DNA of 64,000 nt from Variovorax sp. CF313 (GTDB lineage Bacteria > Pseudomonadota > Gammaproteobacteria > Burkholderiales > Burkholderiaceae_C), in NCBI RefSeq assembly GCF_000282635.1, contig NZ_AKIW01000075.1:1-64000 (forward strand), given 5' to 3'. The notes under the pieces are model-generated. The model ran no database searches and was not told the origin of the DNA. It saw only the letters and a list, made by a program, of their open reading frames with translations. Both the position numbers and the translations under genes were made by a program. This document shows, in pieces, positions 44,385 through 53,198 of the stretch (positions are counted from its first letter, which is position 1; each line of letters opens with the position of its first letter).

Positions 44385-46633
44385 AGCCGGCCGCCGTGGG
44401 TGCCGTGGGTATCAGCCGGCGCGGCGCACTGCAGGCCGGCGGCCTGGCGCTGGCCTTCACCTGGGTCGGCGGCAGCAAGGCCTTTGCCGCCATCAGCCCG
44501 CGGCAGCAGCCCGCCGACGCGGCCGCTGCGCTGGTGGATGGCAACCCCGCCTTCGCGCCGAACGCTTTCATTCGCATCGACGCCGATGGTGGCGTGCGCC
44601 TCGTGATGCCGATGGCCGAGATGGGCCAGGCCATCTACACCGGCTCGGCGATGCTGCTGGCCGAGGAACTCGGCGTCGAGCTCGACCAGGTGCGCGTGGA
44701 GCATTCGCCGCCGAACGAGGCGCTGTACGGCATGCCGCTGCTCGGCGGCCAGATCACCGGCGGCTCGACCAGCACGCGCGGCACCTACGGCGTGCTTCGC
44801 GAGGCCGGCGCGGTGGCGCGCACGCTGCTGGTGAGCGCTGCCGCCGCGCAGTGGAAGGTCGATGCTGCGAGCTGCACGGTCGCGCGCGGCGTGGTAAGCC
44901 ACGCGCCGTCGAACCGGCAACTCGGCTTCGGCGCGCTCGCCGGTGCGGCCGCCAAGCTGCCGATGCCTGCCAAGGTGACGCTGAAGGAGCCGAAGGATTT
45001 CAAGCTGATCGGCCAGCCGCTGCGGCGAGTCGACTCGGCCGGCAAGGTCAACGGCACCACCCAATTCGGCATCGACGTGCGCCTGCCGGGCATGAAGGTG
45101 GCGACGGTCAAGGCCTCTCCCACGCTCGGCGGCGTGCTGGCCTCTGTGGACGACAAGGCAGCGCGGGCGATTCCCGGCGTGATCGACGTGCTGCGCATCA
45201 AGGACGCGGTCGCCGTGGTGGGCGAGCATTTCTGGGCCGCGAAGCGGGGCCTCGATGCATTGAAGATCCAGTGGACGCCGGGGCAGAACGCCACGCTCAC
45301 CACGCAGCAGTTGCGTGCGGCGCTGGCCAACGCGCTGGCAAAAGACAAGGCCATCATCGGCAAGGAAGCCGGCAAGCGGCCCGAGGGCACGCTGGTGCAG
45401 GCCACCTACGACCTTCCGATGCTGGCCCACGCGACCATGGAGCCGCTCAACACCACGGTGCACGTGCGGCCCGACCAGTGCGAAATCTGGGTCGGCACGC
45501 AGGTGCCCACGCGCTGCGTGAGCGCCGCGGCCAAGATCACCGGCCTGGCCGAAGACAAGGTCGTGGTGCACAACCAGTACCTGGGCGGCGGCTTCGGCCG
45601 ACGGCTGGAGACCGATTCGGTCGAGCAGGCCGTGGCCTTCGCCAAGCAGGTGCCCTACCCGCTCAAGGTGGTGTGGACGCGCGAGGAGGACATCCGCCAC
45701 GACATCGTGCGGCCGATGTACCACGACGACATCTCGGCCGTGGTCGACGGCGAGGGCCGGATCCTCTGGTTCGGCGACCGCATTGCGGGCGGCACGGTGC
45801 TGGGCCGGTGGGCTCCGGCCTTCATGGGCAAGGACGGCATGGACAGCGACCTGGTCGAATGCGTGGCCGAGCCCTGCTACGACCTGCCGAACCTCAAGGT
45901 CGAGTGGGTGCGGCACGACATGCCGCCCGGCTTGAACGTCGGCTGGTGGCGCGGCGTGGGGCCGACGCACAACCTCTTCGTGATGGAGAGCTTCATCGAC
46001 GAGCTGGCGCAGCGCGCGAAGAAGGACCCGGTGGCCTACCGGCGCGCGATGCTGAAGAAGAACCCGCGCACGCTGGCGGTGCTCGACCTGGCCGCCGACA
46101 AGATCGGCTGGGGCAAGGGCACGCTGCCGGCCCGCGTCGGGCGTGGCGTGGCCGTGGGCGATGCCTTCGGCAGCCGCGTGTGTGCCATCGTCGAGGTCGA
46201 GGTCACGCCGCAGGGCGAGGTGCGCATGCGGCGCGCGGTGGTCGGGCTCGACTGCGGCATTGCCGTGAACGCGAGCTCCATCGAGGCGCAGATCCAGGGC
46301 GGCCTGCTGTTCGGCCTGAGCGCCGCGCTCTTCAGCGAGATCACGCTGCGCGAAGGCACCATCGAGCAGAGCAACTTCCACGACTACCGGATGCTGCGCA
46401 TCAACGAGGCGCCGCCGGTCGAGGTCCATACCGTCAAGAGCGGCGAGGCGCCCGGCGGGCTCGGCGAGGTCGGCACCGCCATTGCGGCGCCCGCACTCGC
46501 CAACGCGATCTTCGCGGCCACGGGCGTGCGGCTGCGCGCGCTGCCGGTGAACCGTGCACTGCTGGCGCAGGACAAGGAGGCGCTGAAGAAAAAGATCGCC
46601 GATGCCGGGCACGGCGCAAGGAGCGCAGCATGA
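44381..46633 (+). CDS. Molybdenum hydroxylase molybdopterin subunit, Tat signal
   Basis: A 750-aa molybdopterin-binding catalytic subunit (IorB/aldehyde dehydrogenase type). The GTG start leads to a twin-arginine signal (ISRRGALQAGGLALAFTW), so it would act in the periplasm. LGGGFGRRLETDSVEQAVAFA binds the cofactor, and GEAPGGLGEVG holds the expected catalytic Glu. It oxidises an aldehyde or N-heterocycle and passes electrons through the 2Fe-2S subunit to the cytochrome encoded next. Confidence 0.9.
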   Translation: MKPAAVGAVGISRRGALQAGGLALAFTWVGGSKAFAAISPRQQPADAAAALVDGNPAFAPNAFIRIDADGGVRLVMPMAEMGQAIYTGSAMLLAEELGVELDQVRVEHSPPNEALYGMPLLGGQITGGSTSTRGTYGVLREAGAVARTLLVSAAAAQWKVDAASCTVARGVVSHAPSNRQLGFGALAGAAAKLPMPAKVTLKEPKDFKLIGQPLRRVDSAGKVNGTTQFGIDVRLPGMKVATVKASPTLGGVLASVDDKAARAIPGVIDVLRIKDAVAVVGEHFWAAKRGLDALKIQWTPGQNATLTTQQLRAALANALAKDKAIIGKEAGKRPEGTLVQATYDLPMLAHATMEPLNTTVHVRPDQCEIWVGTQVPTRCVSAAAKITGLAEDKVVVHNQYLGGGFGRRLETDSVEQAVAFAKQVPYPLKVVWTREEDIRHDIVRPMYHDDISAVVDGEGRILWFGDRIAGGTVLGRWAPAFMGKDGMDSDLVECVAEPCYDLPNLKVEWVRHDMPPGLNVGWWRGVGPTHNLFVMESFIDELAQRAKKDPVAYRRAMLKKNPRTLAVLDLAADKIGWGKGTLPARVGRGVAVGDAFGSRVCAIVEVEVTPQGEVRMRRAVVGLDCGIAVNASSIEAQIQGGLLFGLSAALFSEITLREGTIEQSNFHDYRMLRINEAPPVEVHTVKSGEAPGGLGEVGTAIAAPALANAIFAATGVRLRALPVNRALLAQDKEALKKKIADAGHGARSAA

Positions 46634-47934
46634 AGCGGCTCCTCAAGGTGCTGGTGGTGCTGTTCGTCGTTGGCGCGGCGCTGTATTTCTTCCTGAACCG
46701 TACCGACGGCTCCGAGGGCGAGGCGCCGGTGCTGGCCGGTGCGCCGGCCGATGCGGCGCTGCTGGTGCGCGGCGAATACCTCACCAAGGCCGCCGACTGC
46801 ATCGCCTGCCACACGGTGCCCGGCAAGGGGCAGCCCTTTGCGGGCGGCCTGCCCTTCGTGCTGCCCTTCGGCACGATCTACTCGTCGAACATCACCGCGG
46901 ACCCGGCCACGGGCATCGGCAACTGGAGCGACGACCAATTCGTGCGCGCGCTGCACGACGGCGTGGGCGCGGACGGCAAGCGCCTGTACCCGGCGTTCCC
47001 GTACACCTCGTACACCGCGCTGAGCCGCAAGGACATCCTCGCGATCAAGGCGTACATCTTCAGCCTGCCCAAGGTGAACCAGCCGAACAGGGAGGCCGAC
47101 CTGGGATTTCCGTTCAACCAGCGCTGGGCCATGGGCTTCTGGAATGCGGCCTTCTTCAAGAGCACCCGTTTCGAGGCCGATGCGTCCAAGCCGCCAGCGT
47201 GGAACCAGGGCAAGTACCTCGCGACAGCGCTCGGCCACTGCGCGGAATGCCATACGCCGCGCAACTTCGCCTTCGCGATGGAAAGGGGCAACGACCTCGC
47301 GGGCGAGTCGGTCCAGGGCTGGCGCGCCTACAACATCACGTCAGATGCGAAGAACGGCCTCGGCGCATGGAGCGATGCCGAGCTTGCCTCGTACCTCACG
47401 ACCGGGCATGCCGAGGGCCGAGGCTCCGCTTCGGGGCCCATGGGCGAGGCGGTGGAACACAGCCTGCAATACCTGAAGCCGGAGGACGCCTCGGCGCTCG
47501 TGAGCTATCTGCGCACGGTACCGGCGAAGTCGGGCAAGGCGCCGATCGAGGTCGATGCGAAGGCACCGTGGGCCGTTGCTGCGAGCGCAGCGGCACCGGC
47601 AGCCAACACGGCCGAAGGCCACGAGCAAGGGCTCAGGCTCTTCGCTGCGGCATGCGCGAGCTGCCATCAGTGGAACGGGCAAGGCCAGCAGACGGCCAAC
47701 GCATCACTGCTGGGAACGCGCGGCGTGAACGACCCTGACGGCTCCAACGTCACGCAGATGATCCTGCAGGGCGTGAGGATGCGGGTGCTCGACAAGGAGG
47801 TCTACATGCCGGCCTTCGGCAAGGCCTACACGGACACCGAAGTCGCGGCGCTCGCCAACTACGTGATCGCGCAATTCGGCAACAAGCAGGGCACGGTGAC
47901 GCCGGAGTTCGTCGCGAAGCAGCGCACGCAATGA
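46630..47934 (+). CDS. Triheme cytochrome c electron-acceptor subunit
   Basis: A 434-aa membrane-anchored cytochrome (N-terminal helix LLKVLVVLFVVGAALYFFL) with three CxxCH sites: CIACH, CAECH and CASCH, each in its own domain. This is the layout of the cytochrome subunit of alcohol or aldehyde dehydrogenases that feed ubiquinone or a terminal oxidase. ATGA overlap with the molybdopterin gene. Confidence 0.92.
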   Translation: MKRLLKVLVVLFVVGAALYFFLNRTDGSEGEAPVLAGAPADAALLVRGEYLTKAADCIACHTVPGKGQPFAGGLPFVLPFGTIYSSNITADPATGIGNWSDDQFVRALHDGVGADGKRLYPAFPYTSYTALSRKDILAIKAYIFSLPKVNQPNREADLGFPFNQRWAMGFWNAAFFKSTRFEADASKPPAWNQGKYLATALGHCAECHTPRNFAFAMERGNDLAGESVQGWRAYNITSDAKNGLGAWSDAELASYLTTGHAEGRGSASGPMGEAVEHSLQYLKPEDASALVSYLRTVPAKSGKAPIEVDAKAPWAVAASAAAPAANTAEGHEQGLRLFAAACASCHQWNGQGQQTANASLLGTRGVNDPDGSNVTQMILQGVRMRVLDKEVYMPAFGKAYTDTEVAALANYVIAQFGNKQGTVTPEFVAKQRTQ

Positions 47935-47985
47935 CGCCCCCTCCCCCGGGGGCAGCACCGGTGGGGCCGCACCTACACTGCGGCC

Positions 47986-48363
47986 ATGAAAAAAAGAGTC
48001 AGGGAAGTTCAGTTCTGCCTGCAGCATGTGGTGGAGCTTAGGCAAGAAGCCGCGTCTTACGCCTACACGGTTCGCGCGCCGCGTTCGAAAGGCGTGATAC
48101 CGCCCAGCTCGTACCGTGACGGCGATTTCGCCACGCTCGCCGAGTGCCTGGGCGACGTGGCCCGGGCACTCGGTGGCGATTTCAAACGCATCTATGTGCG
48201 GCTCGAAGGCCGCTGCGTCGGGGAGCGCGATCTTGCGGAATTGCGCCAGGAGCCGGAGCAGGTCGCGGCCGAGTTGAAGGCAAGCTGCGATGCGGCGAGC
48301 GGCGCCGCGCAATTCGAGTCCACCCTGCCGGCGCCGGAAGCTCCGACAAGCACTCGCGATTGA
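47986..48363 (+). CDS. Hypothetical protein, 125 aa
   Basis: I do not recognise the family. No signal peptide or membrane segment. The N-terminal half is mixed alpha/beta (REVQFCLQHVVELRQEAASY), the C-terminal half has two charged helices and a disordered Pro/Ser/Thr tail. The ATG is followed by a Lys/Arg-rich start. A GC-rich hairpin (GCCCCC/GGGGGC around 47938-47955) separates it from the cytochrome gene. Confidence 0.55.
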   Translation: MKKRVREVQFCLQHVVELRQEAASYAYTVRAPRSKGVIPPSSYRDGDFATLAECLGDVARALGGDFKRIYVRLEGRCVGERDLAELRQEPEQVAAELKASCDAASGAAQFESTLPAPEAPTSTRD

Positions 48364-48734
48364 GGACCGGATCGGCCGCAACGGCCGAGCAGTGCTGTAT
48401 CCGGCTCGAAACACCGGTTACTTTTAGACACTTATCATGGGGAGTTCCGCGGCAGGCGGCGCTCCACCCTGACGCTTGCGGCCCTCGAGATCGGCCCCAA
48501 GAGGCCCGCGCCGCCGCGCCGCGAGCCATGCCGAGCGGTCACGGCACAGGCTGCACGCTCCCACGCACTCCTCATCGGCCTCCTCAGGGGTACCCGGTTC
48601 CGGGCATATCGCCGCCCCATACGCGTACTTACATTTTGTCTTGCAAACAAAAACAAGACATCTGCATGCGCAAGAGGAGAGTGCTCCGGCGCACGGGAGC
48701 CTGCCCGCCAGGTAACGAACGGACGATTGAAGCC
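48364..48734. other. Intergenic region before the autotransporter
   Basis: This 371-nt spacer has no convincing gene. The stretch 48420-48445 (TTACTTTTAGACACTTATCAT) is AT-rich by comparison with its surroundings and could hold the autotransporter promoter, leaving a leader of about 290 nt. No strong ribosome site is visible before the ATG at 48735. Confidence 0.4.
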
Positions 48735-51700
48735 ATGAACAAGACTTTTCGAACCCTGTGGAATCCAACGCTCGGCACTTGGGTGGCCGCCCCCGAAACC
48801 TCGCGCGGCCACGCGCGGTCGGCGCGGCTGGGCGAACTGGGGGCCGTGGCCATGGCAGTGCTGCTTCTGGGCGCCGGGCCGGCGTTGGCGGCTGGCGGCG
48901 CCGGCGGCCAGCCCGTCGGCGACCCGACGCTGCACGCCGGCAGCGGCGGCAGCAACGGCAGCGGTGGCAGCGGCGGGCTCAACGACACCACGGTGGGCGC
49001 CAGCGGAGGAACTGGCGGGTCGTCGACCGATGCCGGCGTCACGGCGGGCTCCAACGCGAATATCGGCTCCTTCGGCGGCGCCACCGCCGGCACGGGTGGC
49101 GCGGCGGGCACTACCAGCAACGTCGTCAGCCCGGGCGTGATGCAGGGCGACAACGGCGGCGCGGGCCAGTCCCAGACCGGCGATTTCAGCAACGGCAACG
49201 GATACGGCGGCGGCGGCGGGGGTGGCTTCCAGGGCGCGTCGATCGGCAGCGGCGTCTCTTCCTCCTCGGACAGCTACACCGGCGGCACCGGGGGCGCGGG
49301 CGGCAACGGCTATTGGGCGGCCGGCGGCGGCGGCGCGGGAGGCTACGGGTCCATCCTCAACGGCCCGCTCGGCAACTACACGGCCTCCGGCAGTTCGACG
49401 GGCGGCGCGGGGGGCCAGGGCGGCGGCGCCTTCTCGCAAGGCGGTGGCGGCGGCAGCGGCGGCGGCGGATTCTTCCTGAACGCCACGGCACCGGGCCTCA
49501 CGTTCACCAACGGCGGCACCATCGCGGGCGGAGCCGGCGGCGCAGGCGGGTCCGAACTGCTGCCGGCGCGCAGCAATGCCTCGGGCGGCGGCGGCGGCGC
49601 CGGCGGCAATGGCATCACATTGACCGGCAGCACCGTGACCGTGGTCAACACCGGCGCAGTCACGGCTGGCGCCGGAGGCGCTGGCGGAGCCGGCGGCGGC
49701 GGCGCGGGAGGCACCGGCGCGCCGGGCGCTGGCGGCGACGGCGGCATCGGCCTGGGAGTCACGGGCGCCGGGGCAACGATCACCAACAGCGGCTCCATCG
49801 CCGGCGGCGCCGGGGGCGTCGGCGGCGCCAACAGCAACGGGGGCGCGAGCGGCGCGAACGGTGCAGGCGGCGTGGGCGTGATGGGCGCCAACCTCGCCAT
49901 CAGCAGCAGCGGCACCATCTCCGGCGGACTGGGCGGCGATGGCATCACCCGGGCCTCGGCCGTGCAGTTCACGGGCGGCAGCAACAGCCTCACCTTGAAC
50001 ACCGGCGCGGCGCTGTCGGGCGCCGTTGCCATCGACAGCGGTGCCACGGCCAGCATCATCGCCGGCGCGGGTGGCCTGAGCCTGGGCAATGCCCTGCTGC
50101 TGAGCGGCACGGGCACCTTCAACACCAACGGCCACGACATGGGCTGGACGGGCCCGATCTCGGGCGCCGGCAGCCTCGTGAAGGACGGTGCGGGCACGCT
50201 CACCCTGGGCGGCGCCAACATCTACACGGGCGCCACCAGCGTCGCCGCCGGCACCTTGCGCGCCGGCGCGGCCAACACCTTCAGCAGCACGAGCGCCTTC
50301 ACGGTCGCCTCGGGCGCGACGCTGGACCTGGCCGGCCAGAGCCAGACCATCGCGTCCATGGCCAACGGCGGCACCGTCTCGCTGCTGGGCGGCGCGCCCG
50401 GCACCGTCCTCACGGTCACAGGCCCGTGGGTGGGCAACGGCGGCACGCTGCGCCTGGGCACGGCGCTGGGCGACAGCACCAGCGCGAGCGACCGGTTGGT
50501 CCTCAGCGGCAGCACCGCCATTGCCAGCGGCACGACCAACGTGCAGATCACCAACCTGGGAGGCCTGGGCGCGCTGACCGCCGGCAACGGCATCGAAGTC
50601 GTCAGCGCGCTGAACGGCGCCACGACCACCGCGCAGACCACAAGGAGCGCCTTCGTCCTGGCGGGCGGCCACGTCGATGCCGGCGCCTTCGAGTACCGGC
50701 TGTACGCCGCCGACGCGGCCGGCGCGGGCGAGAACTGGTACCTGCGCTCCAGCGCCGTCATCGTCCCGCCGTCCGGTGGCGGGAACGGCGGCGGTACTGG
50801 TGGCGGCACCGGCGGCGGTACTGGCGGCAATGGCGGTGGCGGCGGTGGCGGCGGCGTGATCGTGCCAACTTACCGCGCCGAAGTGCCGCTGTACGCGGCG
50901 CTGCCCGAGCAGCTGCGCCAATCCAATCTGGCGATGCTGGGCAACATGCACCAGCGCGTGGGCGACGACGGCCCGGCCGGCGCCAGCACCGCTACACCGG
51001 ACCAGGGCTACCGCCAGACCTGGGCCCGCCTCATCAGCACGAACCGCACCATCGACCAGAGCGGCACCGTCAGCCCCGCGAGCAAGGGGCGCCTCACGGG
51101 CTTCCAGGCCGGCACCGACCTGTGGGCTGACGCCAACTGGCGTGCCGGCATCTACATCGGCGAACTCGACGGCGACATGCGCGTGACCGGCTTCGCTCGC
51201 GGCCTTGCGAACTACGCGGCCGGCTCCAACGACCTGCAGAGCCAGTACCTGGGCGCTTACGCCACCTGGAAGAACGGCAGCGGCCTGTACGTGGACGGCG
51301 TGCTGCAGGCCGGCCGCCACCGCTACACGGCGGCACCCACGCTGGGCTTCGGCAGTTCCGGCAGCGGCAACAGCCTGCTGGCCTCCATCGAGGTGGGCCA
51401 GGCCTTCTCCATCGCGCCGAACTGGACCCTCGAGCCCCAGCTGCAGTTGGTGCACCAGCGCGTGAGCCTGCACGACACGGGCATCCCGGGCGCCCTGGTG
51501 CAGCAGGACAGCCACAGCGGCTGGCTGGCGCGCGCGGGCGTGCGGGTCAAGGGCGAGATCGCCACCTCCGCCGGCCTGCTGCAGCCCTACGTGCGGGTCA
51601 ACGTCTACCGCAGCGGCGGCGGCACCGACGTCAGCCGCTTCATCGGCCCCGCGGCGTACACCGACATCGCCACGCGCACCGGCGGCACCAGCACCGAGCT

Positions 51701-51836
51701 GGCGGCAGGCGCCACGCTGCAGCTGACGCCGAGCATGAGCCTGTACGCGGAACTGGGCAAGCTGTGGGCCTCGGGCGGAGCCACCCGCACAAAAAGCGGA
51801 ATCGACGGCAGCGTGGGCGTGAAGGTCCGCTGGTAA
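48735..51836 (+). CDS. Glycine-rich type V autotransporter with ESPR signal
   Basis: A 1033-aa classical autotransporter. The N-terminus MNKTFRTLWNPTLGTWVAA is the extended signal peptide region, followed by a hydrophobic core ending AGPALAAGG. Residues about 52-420 are extremely Gly-rich with Ala/Ser/Asn and many GGAGG units. Then comes an autotransporter beta-strand repeat (GSLVKDGAGTLTLGGANIYT near 480). A Gly-rich hinge (about 685-705) and the C-terminal beta-barrel (from QTWARLIS near 759 to the terminal VKVRW) complete it. No protease or adhesin domain is recognised. Confidence 0.88.
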   Translation: MNKTFRTLWNPTLGTWVAAPETSRGHARSARLGELGAVAMAVLLLGAGPALAAGGAGGQPVGDPTLHAGSGGSNGSGGSGGLNDTTVGASGGTGGSSTDAGVTAGSNANIGSFGGATAGTGGAAGTTSNVVSPGVMQGDNGGAGQSQTGDFSNGNGYGGGGGGGFQGASIGSGVSSSSDSYTGGTGGAGGNGYWAAGGGGAGGYGSILNGPLGNYTASGSSTGGAGGQGGGAFSQGGGGGSGGGGFFLNATAPGLTFTNGGTIAGGAGGAGGSELLPARSNASGGGGGAGGNGITLTGSTVTVVNTGAVTAGAGGAGGAGGGGAGGTGAPGAGGDGGIGLGVTGAGATITNSGSIAGGAGGVGGANSNGGASGANGAGGVGVMGANLAISSSGTISGGLGGDGITRASAVQFTGGSNSLTLNTGAALSGAVAIDSGATASIIAGAGGLSLGNALLLSGTGTFNTNGHDMGWTGPISGAGSLVKDGAGTLTLGGANIYTGATSVAAGTLRAGAANTFSSTSAFTVASGATLDLAGQSQTIASMANGGTVSLLGGAPGTVLTVTGPWVGNGGTLRLGTALGDSTSASDRLVLSGSTAIASGTTNVQITNLGGLGALTAGNGIEVVSALNGATTTAQTTRSAFVLAGGHVDAGAFEYRLYAADAAGAGENWYLRSSAVIVPPSGGGNGGGTGGGTGGGTGGNGGGGGGGGVIVPTYRAEVPLYAALPEQLRQSNLAMLGNMHQRVGDDGPAGASTATPDQGYRQTWARLISTNRTIDQSGTVSPASKGRLTGFQAGTDLWADANWRAGIYIGELDGDMRVTGFARGLANYAAGSNDLQSQYLGAYATWKNGSGLYVDGVLQAGRHRYTAAPTLGFGSSGSGNSLLASIEVGQAFSIAPNWTLEPQLQLVHQRVSLHDTGIPGALVQQDSHSGWLARAGVRVKGEIATSAGLLQPYVRVNVYRSGGGTDVSRFIGPAAYTDIATRTGGTSTELAAGATLQLTPSMSLYAELGKLWASGGATRTKSGIDGSVGVKVRW

Positions 51837-51863
51837 CGCGCTGCCACTGTTTCCGCCGTTGCG

Positions 51864-52865
51864 TCAGTGCGGCGCGGCGCCGAGATCCGCGCGAACCACC
51901 GCGACGACGGACAGCACCGCGTCGATCACCGCATCCGGGTCGTCGAACTGGATGTCGTGACCGGCGTTCGGCAACAGCACCTGCCTGCCTCGCGAGGACC
52001 ACGTCGCCTCGTCCTCGTGCAGCTGCTTCCAGATGGCCTGCACCTGCGTGCCCTGCCCAGGCGTGATCTTCATCCCCCGGAGTTCCGCCTCGGTGTACGG
52101 CGCCATCGCGGTGAGAACCACCAGCGGTCGATTGCCCAGGTCGCGGAAGGCGCCGGCCTCGGCGAGCGTGGCGTCGGTCGCATCGCTTTCCACCAACTGC
52201 GTGCTCAACGACTTCGGCGCAAAGGCGCGGATCGCCTGCGCATCGCGCGCCGTCTGGTTCCGCGCCTGCGGCAGCAGCGAGGGAGCCGCCGCGCGCAGCA
52301 GGCCGGACCACGCGAGCGACACGGCGATGCGCGAGCGCAACGACCGCGTCTCCGTCATGAAGTCCGCGACGCGCGCGACCTGGTCCGGATGCGAAGGGTC
52401 GACGAGAACCAGCCCCACCACCTCGGCGCCGAAGTGCCTCGTGAAACTCGTGGCGAAGAGCCCGCCCAGCGACTGGCCGACCAGCACGTAGGGGCCCCGC
52501 TCGCCTGCGCGGGCGAGTGCCGTGTGAAGATCGTGCGCCACCTGCCTGGCACTGGGAGGCGCATCCGAAGGATCGCTCCACATCAGCCCCGCGCGGCTGT
52601 ACGAGCAGGCGCGCGTGCGCGCTGCGATCTTCGGCTGGACTGCCGACCAGCTCAACGAACCGCCGGCGCTCAGGCCCGCCTCGAACACGACGGTCGGCGA
52701 GCCGGAGCCCCGGCAATCCAGCTGGATTCTTCGCCCGCCGATGTCGACCATCTTCCCGGACGCGGGGAAGTCGCGCGCCGCGCGGTAGCGGCCGGCTTGC
52801 TCGTACACGACGCCCATGAGGATGGCCAGGGCGACGATTGCAGCGCTCCAGAGGACGATACGCAT
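51864..52865 (-). CDS. Membrane-anchored alpha/beta hydrolase
   Basis: A 333-aa hydrolase with an N-terminal membrane or signal segment (VLWSAAIVALAILMGVVY), so it probably faces the periplasm. The nucleophile elbow is LVGQSLGGLFATSF, the oxyanion region lies in VVFEAGLSAGGSLSW, and the C-terminal catalytic His is in NAGHDIQFDDP. Start at ATG 52865 (MRIVLWS) is preferred; an in-frame TTG 48 nt upstream would add 16 residues. Convergent with the autotransporter. Confidence 0.85.
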   Translation of the reverse strand: MRIVLWSAAIVALAILMGVVYEQAGRYRAARDFPASGKMVDIGGRRIQLDCRGSGSPTVVFEAGLSAGGSLSWSAVQPKIAARTRACSYSRAGLMWSDPSDAPPSARQVAHDLHTALARAGERGPYVLVGQSLGGLFATSFTRHFGAEVVGLVLVDPSHPDQVARVADFMTETRSLRSRIAVSLAWSGLLRAAAPSLLPQARNQTARDAQAIRAFAPKSLSTQLVESDATDATLAEAGAFRDLGNRPLVVLTAMAPYTEAELRGMKITPGQGTQVQAIWKQLHEDEATWSSRGRQVLLPNAGHDIQFDDPDAVIDAVLSVVAVVRADLGAAPH

Positions 52866-53198
52866 CACCAGAAGTTTCGACGAGTGCTTCACTGATGCCG
52901 ATGGTGCCACCAACGGCGCTGCTGCACCGCGTACTTTCCGCTTCAGCTTATCGACCGCATCCTTTGCGCAATCGATCTTTCGCTGTCGGCGCGCAGCCTT
53001 TCGGCTATCTTGAAAAAACCTGTGTGGAATGCGCTACTCCATGCACGCCAAAAGGGAATGAAATCTTCGCTGGCGCAATGCGAGCCCCGGAGCAGATGTG
53101 ATGGGAAACACAGTTGGGACGCGAAAGCGCTGTCAACGACCATTGCAATCCGTAGCATCCGGAAGGTTCATAAAACGAATTGTCCGAAGGAGGATCAG
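52866..53198. other. Divergent intergenic region
   Basis: 333 nt between the hydrolase and the degenerate GGDEF-EAL gene. The reading frame of the latter continues upstream through it without homologous sequence. The only clear signal is AAGGAGG at 53187-53193, five nt before the ATG at 53199. No hairpin or operator stood out. Confidence 0.4.

Noticed and set aside
48435..51515. Minus-strand ORF of 1026 codons opposite the autotransporter
   Set aside because: Composition is Ala/Gly/Arg/Val low complexity mirroring the Gly-rich passenger; no domain is recognisable and the plus strand has signal, passenger and barrel in order.
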